From an uncultured Oscillospiraceae bacterium (GTDB taxonomy: Bacteria; Bacillota; Clostridia; Oscillospirales; Oscillospiraceae), in NCBI GenBank assembly GCA_958423465.1, contig CATZRD010000001.1, positions 1 through 64,000 of the forward strand: a DNA stretch of 64,000 nt. The letters are read 5' to 3'. The notes under the pieces were generated by a model. The model made no database searches and was not told the origin of the DNA. It worked only from the letters and a program-made list of their open reading frames with translations. Of the stretch, positions 47,911 through 56,475 are shown one piece after another. The number at the start of each line of letters is the position of its first letter. The first letter of the stretch is position 1. The position numbers and the translations under genes are program-made.

Positions 47911-49044
47911 ATGTTTACTGTGATCAAGCGGGAAGGGCGGGCCCGGCGGGGGCGGTTTACCTGCGCCCACGGCGGCGCGGTAGAGACGCCCGTGTTCATG
48001 AACGTAGGCACCCAGGGGGCCATCAAGGGCGCGGTCAGCGCCCACGACCTGAAGGAGCTGAAATGCCAGATCGAGCTGAGCAACACCTACCATCTCCATC
48101 TCCGCCCGGGGGACGACGTGGTGAAGGCCCTGGGGGGACTGCACAAGATGATGGACTGGGACGGCCCCATCCTCACCGACTCCGGCGGCTTTCAGGTGTT
48201 CTCTCTGGCCTCTCTGCGGAACATCAAAGAGGAGGGCGTCACCTTCGCCTCCCATATCGACGGCCGGCGGATCTTCATGGGACCGGAGGAGTCCATGCGC
48301 ATCCAGTCCAACCTGGGCAGCGATATCGCCATGGCCTTTGACGAGTGCGTGGAGAATCCCGCTCCCTACGACTATGTGAAGGCGTCCTGTGAGCGGACCC
48401 TCCGGTGGCTGGAGCGGTGCGTGGCCGAGCATGAGCGGCTCAGCGCCCTGCCGGACTGCGTGAACCCGGGCCAGATGCTCTTCGGCATCAACCAGGGGGG
48501 CACCTATGAAGACCTGCGGGTGTGGCATATGGGAGAGATCGCCCGGCTCCCCTGCGACGGCTATGCCATCGGCGGCCTGGCGGTGGGGGAGAGCACGGAG
48601 ACCATGTACCGCGTCATCGAGGCCGTGGAGCCCCATATGCCCCAGGACAAGCCCCGCTATCTCATGGGGGTGGGCACCCCGGGCAACATTATCGAGGGGG
48701 TCTGGCGGGGGGTGGACTTCTTCGACTGTGTCATGCCCGCCCGGAACGCCCGCCACGGCAAGCTCTTCACCTGGCGGGGCAGCCTGAATATCAAAAACGA
48801 GAAGTACAGGCTGGATACCCGGCCCATTGACCCGGAGTGCGGCTGCCCGGTGTGCCGCAGCTTCTCCCGGGCCTACCTCCGGCACCTCTTCAAGGCGGAG
48901 GAGATGCTGGCCATGCGTCTGGCGGTGATGCACAATCTCTGGTTCTACAATACCCTGATGGAGCGCATCCGGGACGCCCTGGACGCAGGGGAGTACGCTG
49001 CTTTCTGGGAGGAGTACCTGCCCCGGGTGGAGGCGAAAATTTAG
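47911..49044 (+). CDS. tgt: tRNA-guanine transglycosylase
   Basis: 377 aa. Exchanges G34 for preQ1. ELSNTYHLHLRPGDD, catalytic ILTDSGGFQVFSL, FDECVENPAPYDY, YAIGGLAVGE, LMGVGTPGNI, and the zinc site CGCPVCRSFSRAYLRHL are present. Same pathway as queA upstream. Confidence 0.97.
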   Translation: MFTVIKREGRARRGRFTCAHGGAVETPVFMNVGTQGAIKGAVSAHDLKELKCQIELSNTYHLHLRPGDDVVKALGGLHKMMDWDGPILTDSGGFQVFSLASLRNIKEEGVTFASHIDGRRIFMGPEESMRIQSNLGSDIAMAFDECVENPAPYDYVKASCERTLRWLERCVAEHERLSALPDCVNPGQMLFGINQGGTYEDLRVWHMGEIARLPCDGYAIGGLAVGESTETMYRVIEAVEPHMPQDKPRYLMGVGTPGNIIEGVWRGVDFFDCVMPARNARHGKLFTWRGSLNIKNEKYRLDTRPIDPECGCPVCRSFSRAYLRHLFKAEEMLAMRLAVMHNLWFYNTLMERIRDALDAGEYAAFWEEYLPRVEAKI

Positions 49045-49047
49045 GGC

Positions 49048-49076
49048 TTGCCAAACCTGTCCAAATTCTGTATAAT
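49048..49076 (+). promoter_or_regulatory. Promoter of yajC
   Basis: -35 TTGCCA (49048-49053), 17-bp spacer, -10 TATAAT (49071-49076), just after the tgt stop. Confidence 0.8.
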
Positions 49077-49110
49077 GATGAAAGTCTGATTTTTAAGGAG
49101 AGTGACCCCA

Positions 49111-49464
49111 ATGAATGAGAATACTTATATGCTGGTTATGATCGTGATCATGGTAGCCATGATCTACTTCCTGATGATCCGCCCGGAAAACAAGCGGAAG
49201 AAGGAAGCCGAGAACATGCGCAACAGCCTGAAAAAGGGCGATGTGATCACCACCATTGGCGGCATCATGGGCAAGATCGTGGCGGTGAACGAGGAGTCCA
49301 TCGTGATCGAGACCAGCGACGACCGGGTCCGCATGGAACTGGCCAAGTGGTCCGTGTCTACCAACCACAGCCAGCAGCCCGCCGAGAAGAAGGGGAAGAA
49401 GTCCAAGAACAAGGACGAGGAGCCCGCGCAGATTCCCGAAGGCAGCGACAACGAGACCAAGTGA
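49111..49464 (+). CDS. yajC: Preprotein translocase accessory subunit YajC
   Basis: 117 aa. One N-terminal membrane helix (YMLVMIVIMVAMIYFLMIRP), then EAENMRNSLKKGDVITTIGGIMGKIVAV, the YajC signature, and a Lys/Glu-rich tail. AAGGAG lies 10 bases before the ATG. secD/secF do not follow here. Confidence 0.93.
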   Translation: MNENTYMLVMIVIMVAMIYFLMIRPENKRKKEAENMRNSLKKGDVITTIGGIMGKIVAVNEESIVIETSDDRVRMELAKWSVSTNHSQQPAEKKGKKSKNKDEEPAQIPEGSDNETK

Positions 49465-49479
49465 TCTGAAAAAACCGCA

Positions 49480-49541
49480 TAGAGGGACCTCCCGGCTCAT
49501 ATACTGTGCCATCAGTATCATCTGCCGGGAGGTCCTCTTTC
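49480..49541 (+). terminator. Long nested hairpin after yajC
   Basis: AGAGGGACCTCCCGGC pairs with GCCGGGAGGTCCTCT (one bulge) and encloses ATACTG-TGCCAT-CAGTAT; TTTCT follows. The GGAGGT of the next gene's ribosome site lies in the 3' arm. Confidence 0.78.
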
Positions 49542-49542
49542 T

Positions 49543-49983
49543 ATGTCAAAGGTCGTCATGTCCCTGCCGAAAGGCATGATCCGAAACTGTCTGATGGGGG
49601 GAATCATCGCGCTGCTGTCCTATCTCGCGCTTCAGTTTGCCTGCGCGCTTCTGGTCCACCGGGAGGTGGTGGGCATGGAGGCGCTGTACCCCATGGCCTG
49701 CGCCAGCGCCGGGATCGCCGCTTTTCTGGGCTGCGGCTACAGTGTGCTCCGCCGCCGGGAGGGCAGCGTCCTGACCGCCTCGGTGGTGGTGGTGGTGTTT
49801 CTGACCGTGACCCTGGCCGCGGCCTTCCTGACCACGGATTCCATCTCCGTGGCCAACGGTCTCACCGGCATCGGACTGTCCATGGCGGCCGGGGGACTGG
49901 CTGCGGCCCTCATTGGCGCCAATCTGCCGAAGAAGCAGGGAAGAGGCAGGCGGGGCGTCCGCCGCCGGACCAAGGCCGGCTGA
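49543..49983 (+). CDS. TIGR04086-type four-helix membrane protein
   Basis: 146 aa, four membrane segments and a basic C-terminal tail (KKQGRGRRGVRRRTKAG). Resembles TIGR04086 proteins, which often sit near yajC in Clostridia (from memory). Its ribosome site GGAGGT is sequestered in the preceding hairpin, so translation may need read-through of that structure. Confidence 0.72.
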   Translation: MSKVVMSLPKGMIRNCLMGGIIALLSYLALQFACALLVHREVVGMEALYPMACASAGIAAFLGCGYSVLRRREGSVLTASVVVVVFLTVTLAAAFLTTDSISVANGLTGIGLSMAAGGLAAALIGANLPKKQGRGRRGVRRRTKAG

Positions 49984-50105
49984 CGGGAACGGTGAGTTAC
50001 ATAATCCGCTTTCCGATAGCGGATCTCGGAGAGGGAGCGGCATGGGGAGGACGCCGCTTTGGTGAAATGACCAAAAACCGCTGGATGGACCTGTTTACGG
50101 TCCAA

Positions 50106-50154
50106 GTGGGGGAGAGGGGATGATTACAAAGGGTAATCATCCCCTCTCCCCCAC
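50106..50154. repeat. 22-bp perfect inverted repeat
   Basis: Arms 50106-50127 and 50133-50154 are exact reverse complements with loop AAAGG. No T-run follows (ATTTAG). It might be a terminator for read-through, or a small mobile hairpin. Confidence 0.7.
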
Positions 50155-50308
50155 ATTTAGGGCAAACGGCGGGGCGTCAGCACAAGATAACCGGAAAGTG
50201 CGCCTCTGGAGGAAGCCGTGCCCCCACTTAGTAGTTTAAGTTTACATAATCTTGTTTACATAAAAATTTGACATAACTTACAAAATCTTCCGACTTTTGG
50301 TTTTTCTC

Positions 50309-50337
50309 TTGCGAAAATCCGTCATTTGCACTATAGT
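50309..50337 (+). promoter_or_regulatory. Candidate promoter of spoIIM-xerD
   Basis: -35 TTGCGA (50309-50314), 17-bp spacer, -10 TATAGT (50332-50337). In Bacillus spoIIM is sigma-E dependent; no clear sigma-E motif was recognised. Confidence 0.55.
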
Positions 50338-50435
50338 ATTAGGTACGTTGTCGTTATGTGTACCTGTCACCCATTTTGGCCGGCGCCCTTCTAAAACTTG
50401 TCCCAGCCGCATAGGCTTGTGACGAGGTGATGGAC

Positions 50436-51071
50436 ATGAGGACGCGGCCGATTTTGGGAACGATCCGGCTGAAGTGGGCGGACCCGGCCCTGGTCCGGGG
50501 GCTGCTGCTGGCGGCCGCCTTTCTGGGCGGCGGGCTGCTGGGCCGGTGGTACGCCGCCGGCTGGAGCGGGGCGCAGGCGGAGGAGCTGGCCGCGTACCTG
50601 GCGGACTACTGCCGGGTCTATGAGGACGGCGGCGCCGCTCCTTCCCTGGGGGGCTGCCTGTGGCTGTATCTGGGACCCGGGGTGCTGACCTTTCTCCTGG
50701 GCTTCGCGTCTCTGGGGGTAATCCTCATTCCCGCCCTGGCGGGCGCTTTGGGGTTTTCGGCCATGTACGCCGTTTCCTGTTTCGTCCAGTCCTATGGCCG
50801 CTACGGGGCTGTGCTGGCCATGGGGCTTCTGGGGGTCCGGATGCTCTTTACCGTGCCCTGCTTTTTCCTTCTGGCTTCTCAGGCCTGGCCCTTGTCCACC
50901 GACCTGGCGGCGCTGGCCCTGGGCCGTGGGAAGCGCTCCGCGCCGGTGCTTTACCGCAGCCGGTATTTTTTGCTGTTTTTCCTGTGTGTTTTATGTCTGG
51001 CGGCGGGCGTCTGCTGCGAACGTTTTTTGACGCCGCTGCTGTTTCGGCTGGCTCTGAGGGGCCTGCCCTGA
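50436..51071 (+). CDS. spoIIM: Stage II sporulation protein M
   Basis: 211 aa, about five membrane helices, with LWLYLGPGVLTFLLGFASLGVILIP in the centre. Directly upstream of xerD, as in B. subtilis where spoIIM neighbours ripX/xerD; that synteny is the main reason for the symbol. SpoIIM, D and P form the engulfment machinery. ATG 50436 with GAGGTG 6 bases upstream. Confidence 0.75.
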   Translation: MRTRPILGTIRLKWADPALVRGLLLAAAFLGGGLLGRWYAAGWSGAQAEELAAYLADYCRVYEDGGAAPSLGGCLWLYLGPGVLTFLLGFASLGVILIPALAGALGFSAMYAVSCFVQSYGRYGAVLAMGLLGVRMLFTVPCFFLLASQAWPLSTDLAALALGRGKRSAPVLYRSRYFLLFFLCVLCLAAGVCCERFLTPLLFRLALRGLP

Positions 51072-51096
51072 GTTTGATGGAGAGGAGGCGCTGTCC

Positions 51097-51981
51097 ATGG
51101 CGGATCTGATCGAAAGCTATACCGACTATCTGCGGAATGAAAAGCGCGCCTCCGACAACACGGTGTCCTCCTACGTCAGGGACGTCCATCAGTTTTACGC
51201 CTACCTGACCGACGTGGAGGAAATGGAGCTGACGGACTGCCGGCCGGCGCAGATCGAGCGGTACATCGGCTACATGACCGGCCACGGCAAATCCTCCGCC
51301 AGCATTGCCCGCAGCGTGGCGTCTTTGAAATCCTTCTACAACTACCTGCTGAGCAGGGGACTGGTGGAGTCGAACCCCGCCAAGGGCGCCGCTCCGGTGC
51401 GCTCGGAGCGGAAGCTCCCCCAGATCCTTACCGGCAAGGAGGTGGAGCTGTTCCTGGAGCAGCCCCAGTGCGTGGACGCCAAGGGCTATCGGGACCACGC
51501 CATGCTGGAGCTGCTGTACGCCACGGGGATCCGGGTCAGCGAGCTGATCGGGCTGGACCTGGACGACCTGAATCTCTCCGCCGGCTTTCTCCGCTGCGCC
51601 AGCCGGGGCAAGGAGCGGATCATCCCCCTGTATCCCACCGCCATTCGGGCGCTGACGGACTATGTGCGGGATATCCGCCCCCAGATCCTTCTGGACCCCC
51701 AGGAGCCGGCCCTGTTCGTCAATATGAGCGGCGAGCGGATGAGCCGCCAGGGCTTCTGGAAGATCATCAAGCAGTACCAGCAGAAGGCCCAGATCGACAA
51801 GGACATTACGCCCCATACCCTGCGCCACTCCTTCGCCACCCATCTGCTGGAAAACGGAGCGGACCTGCGCTCCATTCAGGAGATGCTGGGCCACGCCGAC
51901 ATCTCTTCCACCCAGATCTACTCCCACATGGTGAAGGCAAAACTGCAGGATGTGTACCACAAGGCCCACCCCCGGGCCTGA
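51097..51981 (+). CDS. xerD: Tyrosine recombinase XerD
   Basis: 294 aa. N-terminal SAM-like core-binding domain (residues 1-90), then a catalytic domain with Arg in LYATGIRVSELIGL, HTLRHSFATHLLENGADL (His-x-x-Arg), LGHADISSTQIYSH and the Tyr nucleophile in the last motif. Resolves chromosome dimers at dif with its partner. A second Xer-type gene is at 57302. Confidence 0.93.
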   Translation: MADLIESYTDYLRNEKRASDNTVSSYVRDVHQFYAYLTDVEEMELTDCRPAQIERYIGYMTGHGKSSASIARSVASLKSFYNYLLSRGLVESNPAKGAAPVRSERKLPQILTGKEVELFLEQPQCVDAKGYRDHAMLELLYATGIRVSELIGLDLDDLNLSAGFLRCASRGKERIIPLYPTAIRALTDYVRDIRPQILLDPQEPALFVNMSGERMSRQGFWKIIKQYQQKAQIDKDITPHTLRHSFATHLLENGADLRSIQEMLGHADISSTQIYSHMVKAKLQDVYHKAHPRA

Positions 51982-52000
51982 GGCTGAGAGAAAAAAGTTT

Positions 52001-52035
52001 GCCGCCCGGCACAGCTGTGCCGGGCGGCTTTTATC
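52001..52035 (+). terminator. Terminator after xerD
   Basis: GCCGCCCGGCAC (52001-52012) pairs with GTGCCGGGCGGC (52017-52028), then TTTTATCTTT. Confidence 0.88.
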
Positions 52036-52051
52036 TTTCCCGGAAGGCGGG

Positions 52052-52080
52052 TTGTCACAGGCCGGTTTTCGTGGTATGAT
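52052..52080 (+). promoter_or_regulatory. Promoter of the methionine synthase gene
   Basis: -35 TTGTCA (52052-52057), 17-bp spacer, -10 TATGAT (52075-52080). The leader is only about 40 bases, too short for an S-box or cobalamin riboswitch. Confidence 0.78.
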
Positions 52081-52126
52081 ACATCAAATGGAAATTCAGC
52101 ATCCCACTGACACGGAGGACGCTCCT

Positions 52127-54460
52127 ATGATCGATCTGACCCAATACCACATCTTTGACGGAGGGATGGGCACCATGCTCCAGGCCAGGGGCCTGGCGGC
52201 GGGGGAATGCCCGGAACGGCTGAACTGCTCTGATACCCGGACTGTGGAGGCCGTACACGCGGCCTATCTCCAGGCAGGGGCGGACATCATCACCACCAAT
52301 ACCTTTGGGGCCAGCAGGCGGAAGCTGGGGGAGGACCCGGCCCCCTATATCGCCGCCGGCGTCGATGCCGCCCGCCGGGCGGGAGCGCCCTATATCGCTC
52401 TGGACGTGGGGCCTCTGGGCGGCCTGATGGAGCCCTACGGCGATATGAGCTTCGCTGAGGCCTACCGCCAGTTCGCGGAGATCATGGCCGCCGGGGAGGC
52501 CGCCGGCGCGGATCTGGTGCTCATCGAGACCATGAGCGACCTGCTGGAAGCCAAGGCGGCGCTGCTGGCCGCCCGGGAGCGGACGACTCTGCCGGTGATG
52601 GTCACCATGACCTTCGGCGAGGATGGGCGCACCTTCCTGGGGGTGGACCCCGCCGCCGCAGCCGTCACGCTGACCAGCCTGGGGGCCGACGGGGTGGGTG
52701 TCAACTGCTCTCTGGGGCCGGAGCAGCTCCGGGGCGTGGTCCGAAAGATCGTCGCCGCCACCCATCTGCCCGTCATCGTCCAGCCCAACGCCGGGATGCC
52801 CCGGATGGTGAACGGGGAGACCCGGTTCGACATAGGCCCCGCCGCGTTCGCCCAGGCCGCCGCCGGTTTTCTGGACGACGGCGCGGCTATTCTGGGGGGC
52901 TGCTGCGGCACCACGCCGGACCACATCCGGGCCCTGAAGGAGCTGCTGGCGGGCCGGGGAGATCCGGCCCAGCGCCGCCCTGACGGCGTCAGCCGCCTGT
53001 GCGGCTGGCAGGGCGTCCGGGAGATCGGCCCGACGGGCATCGCTACCGTGGGGGAGCGGATCAACCCCACTGGCCGGAAAAAGCTGAAAGAGGCCCTGTA
53101 CGCCAAGAACTGGGACTACGCCGGCGAGCTGGCGATTCTTCAGCAGCAGGAGGGCGCGGACTTCCTGGTGGTGAACGCGGGGCTGCCGGACATCGACGAG
53201 CGGGAGGCCCTGCCCAACCTGGTGCTGGCCATCCAGAAGGTGTCGCCCCTGCCTCTGGTCATCGACTGCTCCGATCCCGCCGCCCTGGAGGCGGCTCTGC
53301 GGGTGTGCCGGGGCCGGCCCATCCTCAACTCCGTGAACGGCGGATCGGAGAGCCTTAAAACTATGCTGCCTCTGGCGGCCCGCTACGGCACGGGACTCAT
53401 CGCCCTGGCCCTGGACGACAGCGGGATCTCCGACGATCCGGCCCGGCGTCGGGATGTGGCCCTCTTTGTCGCCCAGAAGGCCCGGGAGGCTGGGGTAGCC
53501 AGCCGGGACATCTATATCGACTGCCTGGCGATGGCCGCCTCCGTGAGCCAGGATATGGTCATGGCCACCCCGGCGGCCATCCGTCTGGTCCGGGAGGCGG
53601 GGTACAAGACCATTCTGGGCGTCTCCAACGTCAGCCACGGCCTGCCGGACCGGGACGCCGTCAACTGCGCCTTCCTCTCCATATGTCTGGCGGCGGGACT
53701 GAACGTGGCCATCGTGAATACCGCCTCCCAGCGGGTGAACGACGCCGTGGACGCCGCCCGGGTGCTGCTGGGGGAGGACCGGGGCTGCGGGGCGTATATC
53801 AGCCGCCACGCCGGTCAGAGGGCAGTTGTCCCCAGCGGAAAGGCCGCGTCTCTGGAGGACCTGATCGTCTCCGGCCAGAAGGGGGAGGTCCCGGCGGCGG
53901 CAGAGAGGCTGCTGGCGGATACGCCGCCTCTGGAGGTCATCAGCGGGCACATCATTCCCGCTCTGGACACGGTGGGGGAGCGCTACGAGCGGGGCGAGCT
54001 GTTCCTGCCTCAGCTCATGGCCGCGGCGGAAGCGGTGAAGGCCACCTTTTCCGTCCTGGACCGGTATCTGCCGCCCAGGGCGGAGGGCAAGGGCACCATC
54101 GTGCTGGCCACGGTGAAGGGGGACGTCCACGACATCGGGAAAAACATCGTGAAGATGCTGCTGGAGAACTACGGCTATCAGGTCGTTGACCTGGGCCGGG
54201 ACGTGTCGCCGGAGACGGTGGTGGAGGCCGCGCTAACGACCAGGGCCCCCCTGGTGGGCCTCAGTTCCCTGATGACCACCACCGCCCAGAACATCGCCGT
54301 CACCATCAAGGCGCTGCGCCAGGCGGGAGCGCCCTGTAAGATCATGGTGGGCGGCGCGGTGGTGACGGAGTCCTTTGCCCGCCAGATCGGCGCGGACTAC
54401 TACACCCGGGACGCGGCCCAGTCCGCCAAGGTGGCGGCGGCGGTGTTCGGCGGCAATTGA
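52127..54460 (+). CDS. metH: Cobalamin-dependent methionine synthase lacking the reactivation domain
   Basis: 777 aa. Homocysteine S-methyltransferase domain (1-290; zinc Cys in GVNCSLGP and GGCCGTTP). Pterin-binding domain (about 305-560; VGERINPTGRKKLKEAL). B12 cap and cobalamin-binding domain (about 570-777; ATVKGDVHDIGKNIVKML with the DxHxxG axial His, then VVDLGRDVSPE). The roughly 330-residue AdoMet reactivation domain of E. coli MetH is missing, so a separate reactivator is expected elsewhere. ATG 52127 with GGAGG upstream; the longer frame starts inside xerD. Confidence 0.93.
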   Translation: MIDLTQYHIFDGGMGTMLQARGLAAGECPERLNCSDTRTVEAVHAAYLQAGADIITTNTFGASRRKLGEDPAPYIAAGVDAARRAGAPYIALDVGPLGGLMEPYGDMSFAEAYRQFAEIMAAGEAAGADLVLIETMSDLLEAKAALLAARERTTLPVMVTMTFGEDGRTFLGVDPAAAAVTLTSLGADGVGVNCSLGPEQLRGVVRKIVAATHLPVIVQPNAGMPRMVNGETRFDIGPAAFAQAAAGFLDDGAAILGGCCGTTPDHIRALKELLAGRGDPAQRRPDGVSRLCGWQGVREIGPTGIATVGERINPTGRKKLKEALYAKNWDYAGELAILQQQEGADFLVVNAGLPDIDEREALPNLVLAIQKVSPLPLVIDCSDPAALEAALRVCRGRPILNSVNGGSESLKTMLPLAARYGTGLIALALDDSGISDDPARRRDVALFVAQKAREAGVASRDIYIDCLAMAASVSQDMVMATPAAIRLVREAGYKTILGVSNVSHGLPDRDAVNCAFLSICLAAGLNVAIVNTASQRVNDAVDAARVLLGEDRGCGAYISRHAGQRAVVPSGKAASLEDLIVSGQKGEVPAAAERLLADTPPLEVISGHIIPALDTVGERYERGELFLPQLMAAAEAVKATFSVLDRYLPPRAEGKGTIVLATVKGDVHDIGKNIVKMLLENYGYQVVDLGRDVSPETVVEAALTTRAPLVGLSSLMTTTAQNIAVTIKALRQAGAPCKIMVGGAVVTESFARQIGADYYTRDAAQSAKVAAAVFGGN

Positions 54461-54466
54461 CAGCGC

Positions 54467-54495
54467 TTGCATTTTACCCAAACAAATGTTATACT
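54467..54495 (+). promoter_or_regulatory. Promoter of ruvC-ruvA
   Basis: -35 TTGCAT (54467-54472), 17-bp spacer, -10 TATACT (54490-54495). Confidence 0.78.
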
Positions 54496-54525
54496 AACGC
54501 CATAACAGCGGGGAGGAGGGAGCAT

Positions 54526-55047
54526 ATGCGGGTGCTGGGCATCGATCCCGGCGTGGCCACCATTGGCTTCGGCGTGGTGGACTGTGACCGGGGCCATATG
54601 CGCCCCGTGCGCTGGGGGGTCATCACCACGCCGGCGGGGCTGCCCCTCTCCAACCGTCTGTACCAGATCTCACAGGATATGGCCCAGCTCATCGAGGCCT
54701 TTCACCCCGACGAGTGCGGCATGGAGGAGCTGTTCTTCACCAAGAACATCACCACCGGCATCGCCGTGGCCCACGGCCGGGGGGTGCTGCTGCTGGAGCT
54801 GGAAAAGGCCGGCGTCCCGGTGTACGAGTACACCCCTATGCAGGTGAAGCAGGCGGTGGCGGGCTACGGCGGGGCGCAGAAGAAGCAGGTCATGCTCATG
54901 ACCCAGCGGCTGCTGAAGCTGCCGGAGCTGCCCCGGCCCGACGACGCCGCCGACGCCCTGGCCCTGGCCATCTGCCATGGCCGCAGCGCCACCAGTCTGC
55001 TGAACACTGAGCGGGTGTTCGATCCCAATAAATACGACACGAGGTAA
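54526..55047 (+). CDS. ruvC: Holliday junction resolvase RuvC
   Basis: 173 aa. Acidic active site visible as Asp in VLGIDPGVATIG, Glu in CGMEELFF, and the Asp pair in PRPDDAADALALAICHG. GGAGGAGGGAG lies before ATG 54526. ruvA follows after 3 bases. Confidence 0.96.
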   Translation: MRVLGIDPGVATIGFGVVDCDRGHMRPVRWGVITTPAGLPLSNRLYQISQDMAQLIEAFHPDECGMEELFFTKNITTGIAVAHGRGVLLLELEKAGVPVYEYTPMQVKQAVAGYGGAQKKQVMLMTQRLLKLPELPRPDDAADALALAICHGRSATSLLNTERVFDPNKYDTR

Positions 55048-55050
55048 GCT

Positions 55051-55659
55051 ATGTACTACTATGTCTCCGGCACGGTGGCCCATGTGGAGCCGTACCTGGC
55101 CGTCATCGACTGCGGCGGCGTGGGCTACGCCTGCCGCACCACCAGCTTCACCCTGTCCCAGATCAAGAAGGGGGACAAGGCCCGGCTCTACACCTATCTC
55201 AGCGTCCGGGAGGACGCCATGGACCTCTATGGCTTTGCCACCAATGAAGAACTGAAGCTGTTCCGGCAGCTCATCTCCGTCTCCGGCGTGGGCCCCAAGG
55301 CGGCCCTGAGCATTTTAAGCGCCAGCACCCCCGCTAACCTGGCCCTCAGCATCATCACCGGGGACGAGAAGGCCTTGACCTGCGCCCAGGGCATCGGGAA
55401 GAAGATCGCCCAGCGGGTGATCTTGGAGCTGAAGGACAAGCTGGCCAAGGGCCAGACCATCTCCGCCGCCGGGGAGAGCGTCAGCGGTCCCGCCGTCACC
55501 ATCATCCCCCAGAACAAGGCCAGCGAGGCCGCTGCCGCTCTGGCGGTGCTGGGCTACTCCCAGGCGGAGATCAACGTGGCCCTGAAGGGCGTGGATATGG
55601 AGAGCCTGACCCTGGAGCAGATCATCCGGCAGGCCCTGAAAAACATGATGAAGCCATAA
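55051..55659 (+). CDS. ruvA: Holliday junction branch-migration subunit RuvA
   Basis: 202 aa. OB-fold domain MYYYVSGTVAHVEPYLAVIDCGGVGY, two HhH motifs (LISVSGVGPKAALSIL; AQGIGKKIAQRVILELKDK), and a C-terminal UBA-like domain for RuvB contact. ruvB does not follow, which is unusual. Confidence 0.96.
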   Translation: MYYYVSGTVAHVEPYLAVIDCGGVGYACRTTSFTLSQIKKGDKARLYTYLSVREDAMDLYGFATNEELKLFRQLISVSGVGPKAALSILSASTPANLALSIITGDEKALTCAQGIGKKIAQRVILELKDKLAKGQTISAAGESVSGPAVTIIPQNKASEAAAALAVLGYSQAEINVALKGVDMESLTLEQIIRQALKNMMKP

Positions 55660-55689
55660 GGCGATACCGCTTTACATAGGAGAAATACT

Positions 55690-56475
55690 ATGCTGCTGAC
55701 AGAATTTGATCCGGCCAGAAGCGCCGTGATCGATCCCACCGCCATCCATACGCCGGTGGAGAATTTTCCGGGAGTTTCCGTGTCCTGCTTCTCCCGGCAG
55801 CTCTTTGCCTCGTTGTTGGAGCTGTTTGAGGAGAAGCGGATCATCGGAGAGGTCCATATGGCCACCGCCCTTCATCCGGTGTATGAGGTGGTTTACCGGG
55901 GCCGGCGCTTCGCGTTCTTCCTGTCCTACGTGGGGGAGCCGGGCTGCGTGGGCGTCTATGAGGACGTGATGGCCATGGGCAGCAAACGGCTGATCCTTTT
56001 CGGCAACTGCGGCGTGCTGGACGGAAGCATTCAGGACTGCGGCATCATCATCCCCACCGCCGCTATCCGGGACGAGGGACTCAGCTACCATTACGCCCCC
56101 GCCAGCGATACCATTCCTGTAAACAAAAAGTACCGGGACCTGTTCAGAGAGGTCCTGACGGAGCGGAGCGTCCCCTATGTGGAGGGCGTTACCTGGACCA
56201 CCGACGCCATGTACCGGGAGACCCGGGACAAGGTCGCCCGCCGCAGGGAGCAGGGGGCCGTCTGCGTGGAGATGGAGTGCGCCGGGATGCAGGCGGCCTG
56301 CGACTTCCGTGGGACGGAGTTTTTCCAGTTTCTGTACGCCGGGGACAATCTGGACAGCGACGTCTGGGACCCCAGGAGCCTCAGCGGCGACGTCCGGCTG
56401 GATCACAAGACCGGAATCGGCCTTCTGGCCTTTGACCTGGGGGTGAAGATCCTGGAGAGGGAGGAGGGACTGTGA
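55690..56475 (+). CDS. Nucleoside phosphorylase family protein
   Basis: 261 aa. NP-I fold pattern: FFLSYVGEPGCVGVYEDVMAMGSKRLILFGNCGVLD (phosphate/ribose region), AVCVEMECAGMQAACDFRG (the EMEC/Glu-Met-Glu ribose-binding motif), and AGDNLDSDVW (purine-site Asp). Likely a purine or uridine phosphorylase; base specificity not readable. AGGAG lies 8 bases before the ATG. Confidence 0.85.
   Translation: MLLTEFDPARSAVIDPTAIHTPVENFPGVSVSCFSRQLFASLLELFEEKRIIGEVHMATALHPVYEVVYRGRRFAFFLSYVGEPGCVGVYEDVMAMGSKRLILFGNCGVLDGSIQDCGIIIPTAAIRDEGLSYHYAPASDTIPVNKKYRDLFREVLTERSVPYVEGVTWTTDAMYRETRDKVARRREQGAVCVEMECAGMQAACDFRGTEFFQFLYAGDNLDSDVWDPRSLSGDVRLDHKTGIGLLAFDLGVKILEREEGL

Larger units (their letters stand above)
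49984..50435. other. Gene-free region upstream of spoIIM
   Basis: Contains the large inverted repeat at 50106-50154, two GTTTACATAA repeats around 50228-50262, a nearby TTGACATAACTTAC, and the spoIIM promoter at 50309. AT-rich in its second half, unlike its surroundings. No RNA gene recognised. Confidence 0.5.
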
